The notes: a model not told the origin generated them from the sequence alone. A DNA stretch of 56,511 nucleotides from Shouchella xiaoxiensis (GCF_016907895.1 NZ_JAFBCV010000020.1:1-56511), one strand, 5' to 3'; counted from the first letter of the stretch, positions 26,103 to 35,217 are shown. Program-made: numbers and translations.

Positions 26103-26707
26103 TTACCATCTCCTTTTCGCTTTTCAAACAAGTCATAATCTTTCTGGTCTACTGGCCGCAAAAGCTGGCTAACTCCTGTTCTATCAAGTGCTTTTACAAG
26201 GGCTGCAGCAAGAAACCCAGCGATGAATACCGCGCCAACTGTTCTAAAAACGATTCGTAACGTGAGTAGCCACGTCTGTAAATCTGCCAAGTATGCGTTG
26301 TAATAATCCAAACCAAGCGAAGCAAATGAAGCAAACATGCCACCAAGCGCCGCCACCCACATATTAAAGTACTTGTATCTGAATAGTGCAAATGCCAATT
26401 CCATTCCAATTCCTTGAAAAATACCATACATTAGTAAAAGTGGACCATAAGGCGAGCCTGCAATTAATTCACCTGATGCAGCAGCGACTTCAGCAAGAAA
26501 AGCTACTCCAGGTTTTCGTAATAATAAAGCAGCTATTGTTCCTGCGATAAACCACATGCCGTAAATCAACTGCTCGGCTTGTAGCCCAAATAAACCTACT
26601 ACATCACTAACCGGGGTCCATAATCGATAAACAATCGCAAATACAACTGCAATCATAACGGTTACAACGATATCAATTAGCGTTAACCTTTTCTTGTTTT
26701 GTTTCAT
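26099..26707 (-). CDS. ykoE: Thiamine-precursor ECF transporter substrate subunit YkoE
   Basis: A 202-residue membrane protein with about six helices and the YkoE-family segments LIDIVVTVMIAVVFAIVYRLW, YGMWFIAGTIAALLLRKPG and GELIAGSPYGPLL, the last forming part of the ligand pocket. It binds the substrate for the ECF transporter made with YkoD and YkoC. The ATG has AAGGAG at a longer spacing. First gene after a TPP riboswitch and its terminator, so expression should fall when thiamine pyrophosphate is plentiful. The ykoF gene of B. subtilis is absent here. Confidence 0.92.
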   Translation of the reverse strand: MKQNKKRLTLIDIVVTVMIAVVFAIVYRLWTPVSDVVGLFGLQAEQLIYGMWFIAGTIAALLLRKPGVAFLAEVAAASGELIAGSPYGPLLLMYGIFQGIGMELAFALFRYKYFNMWVAALGGMFASFASLGLDYYNAYLADLQTWLLTLRIVFRTVGAVFIAGFLAAALVKALDRTGVSQLLRPVDQKDYDLFEKRKGDGK

Positions 26708-26742
26708 CTCATTTCACTTCTCCTTCCCCACCAGCAACGCAC

Positions 26743-26771
26743 AAAAAACGCTCCACCTGAGAGATGGAACG
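26743..26771 (-). terminator. Expression-platform terminator of the TPP riboswitch
   Basis: On the minus strand CGTTCCAT (26771-26764) pairs with GTGGAGCG (26756-26749) with two G-U pairs, then T6 (26748-26743). The loop reads CTCTCAG and is complementary to CTGAGAG in the aptamer core, a plausible basis for the alternative antiterminated fold. Confidence 0.8.
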
Positions 26772-26825
26772 ACGTAGCGAAGAAGCATATCTCATCAATA
26801 AATAAGACTAACTTTCTTCAAACAA

Positions 26826-26917
26826 TACATCGCACTTCCCTTCGCTAGCATTATCTAGATCAGGTAAAGGGTTAAGGTTTTTAAAACCTCTCTCAGCTTA
26901 TGTGCACCCCTAGTGGA
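26826..26917 (-). ncRNA. TPP (THI-box) riboswitch
   Basis: The minus strand carries the conserved THI-box elements in order: GGGGTGC, GCTGAGAG, ACCCTTTACCTGATC, then GATAATGCTAGCG and AGGGAAGTGC. Outer-stem partners CCACTAGGGG and its counterpart frame it. A terminator follows 55 bp downstream and ykoE begins at 26707. It senses thiamine pyrophosphate and turns ykoEDC off by premature termination. Confidence 0.96.
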
Positions 26918-26983
26918 TTAAACAGTTTGTTTACATATGAAATTGATAGTTTCATTAGACCATAGTCTGTTTTAATTAGCAAT

Positions 26984-27775
26984 CTATTTTTTTAATATAG
27001 GTAACTGCAACAACTCTTCTAATGAATGAATTTCTAAATTCGGCACAATATCTGTTTCGTTTATTACATGATCTCGATTAAGCCAGATCGAATAGATGCC
27101 TGTTGCGTTTGCGCCTTTAATATCGGTATGCAAATTGTCACCAACCATAATCGCTTCCTCTTTATGAATCCCTGCGCGATATAAACCTTCCAAAAACATT
27201 TTTGAATCGGGTTTGCCTTTTAATAACGATCCCGAAATAATAATATGATCAAAATACGGCACGAGCTGCGGCGTAATCTCCAGTTTTGTATTTTGCAAAT
27301 CAGGCGAGCCATTCGTTAAAAGCAAAAGTTGAAAAGTATGATGAAGCTGATCGAGTACTTGAAACGTATCCTCATAAACAATGGGATGCTTTCGTCGTTC
27401 TAAAGGAAATTGATTTGCTAAAACTTGAGCAAAGTTCCGATCGACTATCCCGCTTTTTTCGAGCCCTTTTTCCCAAGCAGCTAGTTGATAGCTCGGTGCA
27501 ATATCTCTTAATTGCTCAAAGCCTTCCATCTCATCACGAAACTGTCCCCACAGTCCTTCGAATGGATTAATGCCAATGTTCTGCGTGAACGCATAACTGT
27601 CATACGATTGATAGAGCTTTTTTGCTGCTTCGCGTACGTCTTGTTCCAATTGAACTGGATCAAGGTCCGGGTGTTCTTGCCTGGCAAATAAACAGGTTTG
27701 TTCAAAAGCAAGCTGTATGCTTTGTTTATCCCATAACAATGTATCATCTAAATCAAAAAAAATCGCTTTAATCAT
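26984..27775 (-). CDS. HAD-superfamily phosphatase (YsaA/YjjG type)
   Basis: A 263-residue haloacid-dehalogenase-fold hydrolase. Motif I FDLDDTLL (8-15) contains the nucleophile and acid/base Asp; motif II LLTNGS near 155-160; Lys motif KGKPDSKMF near 187-195; motif IV VGDNLHTDIKGA near 212-223. A helical cap sits between motifs I and II. Members remove phosphate from small metabolites or nucleotides; the substrate is not predictable. The ATG follows GGGGGAG. It lies 19 bp after ilvE and is probably its co-transcript. Confidence 0.87.
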   Translation of the reverse strand: MIKAIFFDLDDTLLWDKQSIQLAFEQTCLFARQEHPDLDPVQLEQDVREAAKKLYQSYDSYAFTQNIGINPFEGLWGQFRDEMEGFEQLRDIAPSYQLAAWEKGLEKSGIVDRNFAQVLANQFPLERRKHPIVYEDTFQVLDQLHHTFQLLLLTNGSPDLQNTKLEITPQLVPYFDHIIISGSLLKGKPDSKMFLEGLYRAGIHKEEAIMVGDNLHTDIKGANATGIYSIWLNRDHVINETDIVPNLEIHSLEELLQLPILKK

Positions 27776-27794
27776 AAGCTCCCCCGCTTACACC

Positions 27795-28880
27795 TTATTC
27801 ATCTTCTTCCAGTACCGTTGTCCAACCAAATGGATCGTCAACAGCTCCCGTCTGAATGCCTGTTAACGCATCATATAATCTCGCTGCAAGCGCACCTGTC
27901 TCATTGTGATTAACGACAATGGATTGCTCTTGCCAAAGCAGTTCTCCTACCGGTGAAAGAACGGCTGCCGTTCCTGTTCCAAACACTTCTTCCAACGCAC
28001 CTGTTTCACTGGCATCAATAATCTCATTGATTGAAATACGACGCTCTTCAACAGGAACATCCCAGCTTTTTAAAAGTTCAATCACGCTTCGACGTGTTAC
28101 ACCATCTAATATACTGCCTGATAATTCTGGCGTATGGACAATGCCATTGATTTTAAAGAACACGTTCATACTGCCTACTTCTTCAATGTATTTCTTTTCT
28201 TTACCATCAAGCCATAAGACTTGCGCTTTTTGTTTTGCAACGGCTTTTTCTTGTGCTTTGTATGCTGCACAATAATTTCCTGCAGTCTTTGCCATGCCTG
28301 TTCCACCTGGGGCAGCCCGGGTATAACGCTCTTCTACTAAAATGCCAACTGGTGCCATACCTTCCGCATAATAAGCGCCGACTGGTGATAAAATCATCAT
28401 AAACTTATACGATTGCGAGGGCGCAACGCTTAAATTAGGCTCCGTTGAGATGATAAATGGACGAATATATAAAGACGTCCCTGGCTCAGTTGGAATCCAC
28501 TGCTTATCAAGACGAATTAATTCTTTTAAGTAGTCCAAGACCTGTTGCTCATCGATTGGCGGGATGCTTAAACGATCACTAGATAAGTTTAATCTCGTAA
28601 AATTGTCTTTTGGACGAAATAAACGAACGTTGTCATCTGTTTTTGAGCGATAGGCTTTTAACCCTTCAAAAACAGTTTGTCCATAGTGAAACACCATTGC
28701 CGCAGGATCAAGCGTTAGCGGTTGATATGGAATAATTCGCGGACTGTACCATCCCTTGTCTTCTGCATAATCCATAATAAACATATGGTCCGTAAAGTAC
28801 TTACCAAACGCCAGTTCATCTACATTTGGTTTCTGCTTTTCATGCGTGCATTTCATGATTTCAAGTGATTGAGTGGTCAT
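27795..28880 (-). CDS. ilvE: Branched-chain amino acid aminotransferase
   Basis: A 361-residue fold-type IV PLP aminotransferase of the longer (type II) BCAT group, like Bacillus YbgE/YwaA. It transfers the amino group between leucine, isoleucine or valine and 2-oxoglutarate. Seen are FHYGQTVFEGLKAYR near 63-77, LYIRPFIIST near 137-146, the PLP lysine in GMAKTAGNYCAAYKAQEKA near 198-216, and EEVGSMNVFF near 234-243. The ATG follows GGAAAGGA. First gene of an ilvE-HAD operon. No CodY box was convincing upstream. Confidence 0.92.
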   Translation of the reverse strand: MTTQSLEIMKCTHEKQKPNVDELAFGKYFTDHMFIMDYAEDKGWYSPRIIPYQPLTLDPAAMVFHYGQTVFEGLKAYRSKTDDNVRLFRPKDNFTRLNLSSDRLSIPPIDEQQVLDYLKELIRLDKQWIPTEPGTSLYIRPFIISTEPNLSVAPSQSYKFMMILSPVGAYYAEGMAPVGILVEERYTRAAPGGTGMAKTAGNYCAAYKAQEKAVAKQKAQVLWLDGKEKKYIEEVGSMNVFFKINGIVHTPELSGSILDGVTRRSVIELLKSWDVPVEERRISINEIIDASETGALEEVFGTGTAAVLSPVGELLWQEQSIVVNHNETGALAARLYDALTGIQTGAVDDPFGWTTVLEEDE

Positions 28881-29170
28881 AAGAAAAAGCGTCCTTTCCG
28901 ATTTCTCTTTATTTAACGAATCTCCCTATAAAAATAAAATCCTTGTCCATACTTAAGGATAAAGGTTGATTTTATCCCTTCACTATATCATGAATTCATT
29001 TATTCAAACAGTTTTTTGTATTCATATTGTTCATTTGTTCTTTCTACTATTAGTAGGAAAACAGACTCTCTATACCAATAAACAAGCGAATCAAGCTAGA
29101 TAGCTACACTAAGGAACCATCTGAATCAGACGAATACCTATTAGATTTTAAGAAAAGAGGCTTTCAAAAA
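28881..29170. other. Divergent intergenic region between ilvE and the cation exporter
   Basis: Contains a TATAGT-like minus-strand -10, a small hairpin ggataaa/tttatcc (28957-28963 with 28971-28977) in the ilvE leader, and a 13-bp palindrome ctactattagtag (29044-29056) on the exporter side. The promoters could not be fully placed and no small gene is credible. Confidence 0.4.
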
Positions 29171-30061
29171 ATGGAGAGATATGAGGAATTACGAAAAGGA
29201 GAAAAAGGCGCTTGGTTAAGTATTGGAACGTATATTACGCTAGCCATAGTAAAATTAGTGATTGGTTATTTATTCATGTCACAAGCGCTCGTTGCCGACG
29301 GATACAATAATGCTGCTGATATCATTGTTTCTGTTGCTGTTTTAATTGGATTACGAATTTCTCAAAAACCACCCGATCAGGATCATCCCTATGGTCACTT
29401 TCGAGCAGAACACATCGCCGCTCTACTCGCTGGTTTTATCATGGCAGTTATCGGTTTACAAGTATTATATGGTGCTGCCTCCGCCTTATTTAGTCGAGAA
29501 ATAATTGAAGCACCAAGTTTAATTACCGCGTATGTTGCTGCAGGTGGTGCTGTCGTGATGCTGCTTGTCTATCGCTACAACAAACGGCTTGCTGAAAAAA
29601 TTAACAGTCAAGCGCTTGCTGCTGCTGCTCAAGACAATAAAAACGATGCACTTGTTAGTATTGGTGTATTAATTGGGATCATCGGATCGCATCTGCATCT
29701 TGGTTGGCTCGACTCATTAACGGCGCTGCTTGTCGGCCTTATTATTTGTTATACGGCTTGGACTATTTTCAGAGATGCCACCCACTCTTTAACAGATGGC
29801 TTTAACGAAGAAGAGCTTAAACCGTTCAAAAAAACGATTCATGAGAAATGCGATCAGTGCTGCTTAAAAACAATTAAAGCAAGGCAAGTAGGTAGCTCAA
29901 TTTATGCAGATGTTACGATTGAAGTGAACCCCGAGCTAACGGTGCAGGCGAGTCATGACATTGCCGATCACATCGAACACATCTTAAGAGAAGAACATGA
30001 TATTGTTCATACAACTGTTCATATTGAGCCTCGACAAGAAAAACCAGCCACGAAAGCATAA
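29171..30061 (+). CDS. Cation diffusion facilitator (probable Mn/Zn/Fe exporter)
   Basis: A 296-residue CDF transporter, very similar in wording to Bacillus YdfM/YeaB-type manganese exporters. Six membrane helices precede a cytoplasmic metal-binding domain (about 205-296). Metal-site residues occur in ADGYNNAAD (helix 2; Asp and Asn), DHPYGHFRAEH near 74-84, and QDNKNDALVS / LDSLTALLVG (helix 5). It exports divalent metal in exchange for protons. There is an Asn-Asn-Asp arrangement at the helix 2 and 5 sites, as in manganese-type members, rather than the zinc-type His. The ATG follows AAAAGAGG. Confidence 0.88.
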   Translation: MERYEELRKGEKGAWLSIGTYITLAIVKLVIGYLFMSQALVADGYNNAADIIVSVAVLIGLRISQKPPDQDHPYGHFRAEHIAALLAGFIMAVIGLQVLYGAASALFSREIIEAPSLITAYVAAGGAVVMLLVYRYNKRLAEKINSQALAAAAQDNKNDALVSIGVLIGIIGSHLHLGWLDSLTALLVGLIICYTAWTIFRDATHSLTDGFNEEELKPFKKTIHEKCDQCCLKTIKARQVGSSIYADVTIEVNPELTVQASHDIADHIEHILREEHDIVHTTVHIEPRQEKPATKA

Positions 30062-30082
30062 TGGCTTTCGCGCCTGGTTTTT
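30039..30082. terminator. Bidirectional terminator between the exporter and 3D-domain genes
   Basis: Stem aaaaaccag (30039-30047) with ctggttttt (30074-30082), inner stem cgaaagc/gctttcg (30051-30057 with 30064-30070). It overlaps the exporter stop codon. Confidence 0.8.
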
Positions 30083-30085
30083 GAA

Positions 30086-31129
30086 TTAATCTAAAATGGT
30101 CACTTGCACTTGTTGACGCCCAAAGGTTAAAGCCTCATCTTTTGTTTGGACATACAAATCGATTTTGTTTCCTTTTATCGCCCCACCAGTATCACCAGCA
30201 ATTGCTTCCCCATAGCCTTCAACATATACGCGCGTTCCTAAAGGAATGACGTTCGGATCAACGGCAACGACTTTTTGATTTGGATTTGCACGTAAATCAA
30301 TACCAGTGCGTGTTACGCCTGAACAACCGTTGCAATAGGCCGTATAAGCCGTTGCTTCCATTTGCATCGTTTTCCCTGCAGGCTTCGACTCTGTAGAAGA
30401 GGCACTAGAACTTGCTTCACTTGATGAATTCGACGAAGCGCTTTTATCTTCTGCTTTTGTTTCGCTTGATGATTTCGATTCATTTGCTTGCTTTGACTCA
30501 CTTGATTGATTTTGTTGGTCCGATGATTGTTTCGGTTCACTAGATTGCTTTGGTTTCTCGCTTGCATTTGCTTGATTTGCTGACGCTTGTTTTTGTTCAG
30601 CGGGAGCTTGAGTCGTTTGTTTTGCCTGTTTAGACTGAACCGTACCGTTGTAGTATAAGTATTTATGCGTCTGCGGCCCAGCAATCCCATCAACCATTAG
30701 GCCGTTTTGCGTCTGGAACTTGAGTACGGCGGCTTTTGTTAATGGACCGTACTTCCCATCAATCGAATCGCTATAATAATTTAAATCTGCTAAGCGCTTT
30801 TGTAATTCCTCAACAAGCGGCCCTTCACTTCCTTCTCTTAATACTTTAATCGCACCTAATGTTTGTTTACCTGCAACACCATCCACATGTAAGCCAAGGT
30901 TTTGTTGAAATTCACTGACAGCCGTCTGTGTGCTTTCATCAAAAACATCCGTTACATCAGCTTCTGCTAAGTAACCGCGTTCAACTAATTCAGACTGAAG
31001 CCATTCTACTTTTTCGCCAGTGTCACCCTTATGTAATTTATCAAAACTTTCCGCTTGAACATATGTCGGTAAAAACAAGAGCACTGTAAGAAAAAACCCC
31101 AATGAAAAAATAACCGCTTGCATTTTCAT
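30086..31129 (-). CDS. Secreted 3D-domain cell-wall protein with two PG-binding repeats
   Basis: A 347-residue secreted protein. A signal peptide (about 1-26, ending near TYVQA) is followed by two PG_binding_1 repeats (about 30-95 and 100-160), a low-complexity linker rich in Ser, Gln, Lys and Glu (about 165-250), and a C-terminal 3D domain (MEATAYTAYCNGCSG, then GTRVYVEGYG, AGDTGGAIKGNKIDLYV), named for its three aspartates and shared with YocH/YuiC lytic proteins. The chosen ATG (31129) has AAGGGGAG; another in-frame ATG at 31210 has AAGGGAGG and would add 27 residues before the signal peptide. A WalR-like box lies upstream. Confidence 0.87.
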   Translation of the reverse strand: MKMQAVIFSLGFFLTVLLFLPTYVQAESFDKLHKGDTGEKVEWLQSELVERGYLAEADVTDVFDESTQTAVSEFQQNLGLHVDGVAGKQTLGAIKVLREGSEGPLVEELQKRLADLNYYSDSIDGKYGPLTKAAVLKFQTQNGLMVDGIAGPQTHKYLYYNGTVQSKQAKQTTQAPAEQKQASANQANASEKPKQSSEPKQSSDQQNQSSESKQANESKSSSETKAEDKSASSNSSSEASSSASSTESKPAGKTMQMEATAYTAYCNGCSGVTRTGIDLRANPNQKVVAVDPNVIPLGTRVYVEGYGEAIAGDTGGAIKGNKIDLYVQTKDEALTFGRQQVQVTILD

Positions 31130-31299
31130 ACTATATCTCCCCTTACTATTTTGTAATGAATCTGACATTCGAGACTGATGGTGGCATTTAACTGCATTTA
31201 ATTGAGCCATATTTTGTTTGCCTCCCTTTCCATAAGCTGCTACCATACCTACTCCTATCTGTCCCAAAATAATCCAAGTTACACGCTATTTAATCGTTT

Positions 31300-31316
31300 T
31301 GTAACGTTTTTGTAAC
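31300..31316. promoter_or_regulatory. Perfect WalR-like box
   Basis: TGTAAC-GTTTT-TGTAAC fits TGTWAH-N5-TGTWAH exactly, in plus-strand orientation, between the 3D-domain wall gene (minus) and a methyltransferase gene (plus). WalR regulates wall hydrolases, so the wall gene is the natural target, but orientation and -10 spacing do not settle this. Confidence 0.5.
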
Positions 31317-31424
31317 ATAAATCGAGGTCTATTTTTCGCGCTAACTGCTTGCTATGAAAGACATTCGCATCTTTTAGTGCAAATGCATACGTTAGTTTAA
31401 ATGGGATTTGAAAGGGGTAATAAA

Positions 31425-32156
31425 ATGAGTTACACAGATATGTTGGCTGCTTTTGGAATTGGTAGCGCTCATCCTGGCGGTTTCTCCAAATCAAGACAAA
31501 TGCTTATGGAAATGGATATAAGTGAGCAAACAGTCATACTCGACTGCGGCTGTGGCACAGGCCAGACGTCTGCTTATATAAAACAGCTGTTTAATTGCCA
31601 AATTACCGCAATTGAGCCTCATCCACTTATGGCCGCTAAAGCGCGAAAACGATTCAAAGAGGAATGGTTAAACATCCCCGTACTTAACAAATCAATTGAG
31701 AACTCCGGTCTACCTTCAAATCAGTTTGATTATGTTATTTGTGAATCTGTGCTTTCCTTTGTTTCACTAGAAGAGGCTTTAGGAGAAATCCATCGGTTGT
31801 TAAAACCAAATGGTTTACTGTTTGCAAATGAACTTAGTTGCCTCGAACTTTTATCGGAAGGTGAACGTGCAGAAATCATGTCCCATTATTCATTTCAAAC
31901 GCTAAACCGTTTTTCAGATTGGGCAAAAATAGTAGAGAGATCTGGCTTTTCTCAAGCGACAATGATTGAGGAAGTATCAGCGGCAGAATTACAGCAAGAT
32001 GAATCAGATAAAGGCAATGATATGATTCCTTCTCGAGATATTCCGCAACACCGCTTTGATCAAGTCTCTGCTCATGCAAACATGATGCAATTATATGGAC
32101 ATAAGATCGGGCATACTTTATTTAAAGCAAAAGCTGACTCTGGAAAGAAAGAATAA
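31425..32156 (+). CDS. Class I SAM-dependent methyltransferase
   Basis: A 243-residue methyltransferase. Motif I VILDCGCGTGQTSAYI (about 38-53) binds S-adenosylmethionine; the acidic strand-2 end is ITAIEPHPLMA near 62-72; motif IV NQFDYVICESVLSF near 97-110; and the post-motif LLKPNGLLFANEL near 124-136. It resembles small-molecule methyltransferases of the UbiE/type 11 group. The start is ATG 31425 after AAAGGGG; an ATG at 31401 lacks a site. The substrate is unknown, and it appears to be a single-gene unit. Confidence 0.82.
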   Translation: MSYTDMLAAFGIGSAHPGGFSKSRQMLMEMDISEQTVILDCGCGTGQTSAYIKQLFNCQITAIEPHPLMAAKARKRFKEEWLNIPVLNKSIENSGLPSNQFDYVICESVLSFVSLEEALGEIHRLLKPNGLLFANELSCLELLSEGERAEIMSHYSFQTLNRFSDWAKIVERSGFSQATMIEEVSAAELQQDESDKGNDMIPSRDIPQHRFDQVSAHANMMQLYGHKIGHTLFKAKADSGKKE

Positions 32157-32162
32157 ATCCGC

Positions 32163-32192
32163 TTGATCGAAATCGCTTACATGTGGTATGTT
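32163..32192 (+). promoter_or_regulatory. Candidate gndA promoter
   Basis: TTGATC (32163-32168), 18-bp spacer, TATGTT (32187-32192). It would give a leader of about 80 nt containing the hairpin at 32224-32252. Confidence 0.4.
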
Positions 32193-32223
32193 CATAACGA
32201 TTTAGTAATCTGATCTGTTATCC

Positions 32224-32252
32224 TCATCAGTAGAGTTGTACTCTACTGATGA
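32224..32252 (+). repeat. 13-bp perfect inverted repeat before gndA
   Basis: Arms tcatcagtagagt (32224-32236) and actctactgatga (32240-32252), 3-nt loop, no T-run, ending about 15 bp before the gndA ribosome site. It may be an operator, a leader hairpin or a terminator of the preceding gene without a tail. Confidence 0.65.
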
Positions 32253-32279
32253 ATGGTTTATTTAGAAAGGAAGAAGAAA

Positions 32280-33686
32280 ATGACAAAACAAAACATCGGA
32301 ATAGTCGGGGTTGGCGTTATGGGGCGCAGCTTGGCACTTAATTTCGAAAGCAAAGGCTTTTCCGTTTCTCTTTATGACGTTTCAGCCGAAAGAATCAAGC
32401 AAATTATTGCGTTGGAAGAAAAGAAGAACTTAGTCGGTACATATTCACTCGAAGAATTAGTCGCTTCTTTAGAAAAGCCACGCAAAATTATGCTGATGGT
32501 ACAAGCTGGTGAAGTAACGGATCAAGTCATTGATTCCCTTATTCCATTATTAGATGAAAAAGATATATTAATTGATGGTGGTAACACCTATTATACCGAT
32601 ACGGTACGTCGCTCAAAACATGTGGAAGCTCACGGCATTCACTTTATTGGTGCTGGCGTATCTGGTGGAGAAGAAGGTGCTTTAAAAGGACCATCAATTA
32701 TGCCAGGTGGGCCAAAGGATGCTTATGAACTTGTTAAGCCCCTTTTTCAAAAGATCGCTGCACAAGTAAACGGTGAAGCCTGTACAACGTATATAGGTCC
32801 TGATGGCGCCGGGCATTACGTCAAGATGGTTCATAACGGGATTGAATATGGCGATATGCAGTTAATTAGTGAAGCGTATTCACTTCTTGAACAAGTCCTT
32901 GGCCTTGATGCATCTGAACTGCATACGGTGTTTGATAACTGGAATCAAGGAGAACTTAACAGCTATTTAATTGAAATTACCGCAGATATTTTCACTAAAA
33001 TGGATGAAGAAACAGGCAAACCACTTGTTGATGTCATCTTGGATTCAGCCGGTCAAAAAGGAACTGGAAAATGGACAAGCAAAAGCGCGCTTGATCTCGG
33101 CGTTCCCCTTCCAATCGTGACGGAATCCGTTTTTGCTCGTTTCTTATCGGCGATGAAAGAGGAACGCACAAGAGCAAGCCAAACATTACCTGGGCCAGAA
33201 GCATCTGCATTTACAGGTGATAAAGAAGCGCTTATCGAAGAAATTCGCAAGGCCCTTTATTTCAGTAAGGTCTTATCTTATGCCCAAGGCTTTGCCCAAT
33301 TGAAAACAAAGTCTGAGGAAGAGAATTGGAATTTACAGTACGGTGAAATTGCTCGCATCTTTAGAGGCGGCTGTATTATCCGGGCCGCTTTCTTGCAAAA
33401 TATTACCGATGCATTCTCAGAAAACAAAGAGCTACCAAACTTGTTGCTTGATGGCTACTTTGAGCAAATTGCCTCAAACTATCACCAATCACTTCGTCGC
33501 GTACTAGCGATTGCTATTGAAAACGGCATTGCTGTTCCATGCTTTGCAAGTGCGATTTCTTACTATGACAGCTACCGGAGTGAACGCTTGCCAGCGAACT
33601 TACTGCAGGCTCAGCGTGATTATTTCGGTGCACATACGTACAAACGCATTGATAAAGAAGGCATTTTTCATACGAACTGGATTTAA
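32280..33686 (+). CDS. gndA: 6-phosphogluconate dehydrogenase (decarboxylating)
   Basis: A 468-residue enzyme of the oxidative pentose phosphate pathway, turning 6-phosphogluconate into ribulose 5-phosphate with NADP reduction. Present are the nucleotide-binding [12 protein letters not shown] (8-19), [10 protein letters not shown] near 99-108, the substrate-binding [11 protein letters not shown] near 124-134, and [20 protein letters not shown] near 176-195 with the catalytic Lys. Length and wording fit the Bacillus GndA (YqjI) type. The ATG follows AGAAAGGAAG. It is convergent with zwf, the preceding step, and shares a terminator with it. Confidence 0.95.
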   Translation: MTKQNIGIVGVGVMGRSLALNFESKGFSVSLYDVSAERIKQIIALEEKKNLVGTYSLEELVASLEKPRKIMLMVQAGEVTDQVIDSLIPLLDEKDILIDGGNTYYTDTVRRSKHVEAHGIHFIGAGVSGGEEGALKGPSIMPGGPKDAYELVKPLFQKIAAQVNGEACTTYIGPDGAGHYVKMVHNGIEYGDMQLISEAYSLLEQVLGLDASELHTVFDNWNQGELNSYLIEITADIFTKMDEETGKPLVDVILDSAGQKGTGKWTSKSALDLGVPLPIVTESVFARFLSAMKEERTRASQTLPGPEASAFTGDKEALIEEIRKALYFSKVLSYAQGFAQLKTKSEEENWNLQYGEIARIFRGGCIIRAAFLQNITDAFSENKELPNLLLDGYFEQIASNYHQSLRRVLAIAIENGIAVPCFASAISYYDSYRSERLPANLLQAQRDYFGAHTYKRIDKEGIFHTNWI

Positions 33687-33687
33687 C

Positions 33688-33725
33688 AAAAAGACTCAGG
33701 CGCAAATGCGAACCTGAGTCTTTTT
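33688..33725. terminator. Bidirectional terminator between gndA and zwf
   Basis: Stem aaaaagactcagg (33688-33700) with cctgagtcttttt (33713-33725), inner cgca/tgcg. A/T runs on both strands. Confidence 0.9.
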
Positions 33726-33729
33726 GTTG

Positions 33730-35217
33730 TTACATTTGTTCAACTGGCCACCAAGAGAAACCGTCCGCTTCAAGCAGCTTATCTGCTTCTTTTGGACCCA
33801 TTGAACCCGCTTTATAGCTAACAGGCTGGTTGTCACTCTCAGTCCAAGCATTTGAGATTGCATCAACGAGTGACCAAGATAAGCTTACTTCATCCCAGTG
33901 GGCAAAGTTCGTTGCATCACCCATCATACAGTCAAACAATAACCGTTCATATGCTTCAGGCGTATTTACTCGGTCTTCACTGTCGTGTCGGTATTCAAGG
34001 TGAACAGGAGTCGTATCCGCAGAGCCAATTTTCTTCCCATTTAACACAATGGTAATGCCCTCATCCGGCTGGATGTGAATAATTAATAAGTTAGGCCCTG
34101 TTTTTATTGCTTCTTTTGCGTATAAATTATGAGGAAGTTCCTTAAACTCAACAACAATTTTTGTAGATTTTACCGCCATCCGCTTTCCCGTTCGAATGTA
34201 AAACGGTACTCCTGCCCAATCATGGTTATCGATTAACAAGCGTGCGGCAACATAGGTTTCAGTATGTGAACTAGGATCCACGTTGTCTTCTTGAAGATAA
34301 CCAGGAACGTCCGTTTGTTCTACACTACCTGCGCTATATTGAGCCCTGACAACATTTTCTTTAATCGTTTCCCCAACAACTGGACGTAGCGCCCGTAATA
34401 CTTTAATTTTTTCACTACGAATTTCGTCTGTCGTTAATCGAAGTGGGACATCCATCGCAAGCAATGAAACCATTTGCAACATATGATTTTGGACCATATC
34501 TCGCAGAGCACCAGATTTCTCATAATAGCTGCCGCGTCCTTCTACACCGAGTTTTTCACTTGATGTTACTTGGATATTGGCAATATGTCTGTTATTCCAT
34601 AGTGGCGCAAACATCGCATTGGCAAAACGGATAACCTGGATGTTTTGCACCATTTCTTTTCCTAAGTAATGATCAATTCGGTAAATCTCATCTTCTGAGA
34701 ACGCTTTTCGAATTTCTTCGTTCAATTGTTTCGCAGTCGACAAGTCTGTACCAAACGGCTTTTCAATCACAAGTCTCGTCCAGCCACTCGTTTCTTTTAA
34801 GCCAGAAGAGTAAATTGATTGCGCAATCGACCCAAAAAACTCTGGTGCCATTGCCATATAAAAGATTCGATTTCCGGGAATCGAAAACTCATCTTCTTTC
34901 AACACCATTTCATCTAGCAAGTTTGCATAAGAATCTTTGTCAGTCACATCAAAAGACAGGTAAGAAAAATGATCAAGAAATTCACTTGAACCTTCAGCCA
35001 CAGCCTCTCCATGCTCTTCCTTTATCGACTCTTTCACAACACTTCTTAGCTTTTCGTTATCCCACTCGCGTCGACCCAAGCCAATAATAGCAAATTTATT
35101 TGTTAAATTCCCTTTGCGATACAAATTAAAAATAGATGGGAATAATTTTCTTTTTGCTAAATCTCCTGTGGAACCAAAAATAACAAAAACAGCTTCAGCC
35201 TGTTCATTCTGTCTCAT
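33730..35217 (-). CDS. zwf: Glucose-6-phosphate 1-dehydrogenase
   Basis: A 495-residue NADP-dependent enzyme catalysing the first step of the oxidative pentose phosphate pathway. Features are the N-terminal dinucleotide motif FGSTGDLAKRKL (14-25), VIEKPFGTDL near 151-160, and the catalytic signature RIDHYLGKEMVQN near 181-193 with the active-site His and Lys; FYIRTGKRM near 343-351 binds ligand. The ATG follows AAAGAGG. A TATAAT-like -10 (complement at 35288-35293) precedes it but the -35 is poor. It is convergent with gndA, as in B. subtilis. Confidence 0.96.
   Translation of the reverse strand: MRQNEQAEAVFVIFGSTGDLAKRKLFPSIFNLYRKGNLTNKFAIIGLGRREWDNEKLRSVVKESIKEEHGEAVAEGSSEFLDHFSYLSFDVTDKDSYANLLDEMVLKEDEFSIPGNRIFYMAMAPEFFGSIAQSIYSSGLKETSGWTRLVIEKPFGTDLSTAKQLNEEIRKAFSEDEIYRIDHYLGKEMVQNIQVIRFANAMFAPLWNNRHIANIQVTSSEKLGVEGRGSYYEKSGALRDMVQNHMLQMVSLLAMDVPLRLTTDEIRSEKIKVLRALRPVVGETIKENVVRAQYSAGSVEQTDVPGYLQEDNVDPSSHTETYVAARLLIDNHDWAGVPFYIRTGKRMAVKSTKIVVEFKELPHNLYAKEAIKTGPNLLIIHIQPDEGITIVLNGKKIGSADTTPVHLEYRHDSEDRVNTPEAYERLLFDCMMGDATNFAHWDEVSLSWSLVDAISNAWTESDNQPVSYKAGSMGPKEADKLLEADGFSWWPVEQM

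Noticed and set aside
28881-29170. CodY box before ilvE and a manganese riboswitch before the cation exporter
   Set aside because: No AATTTTCWGAAAATT-like site and no yybP-ykoY-type conserved sequences were found.
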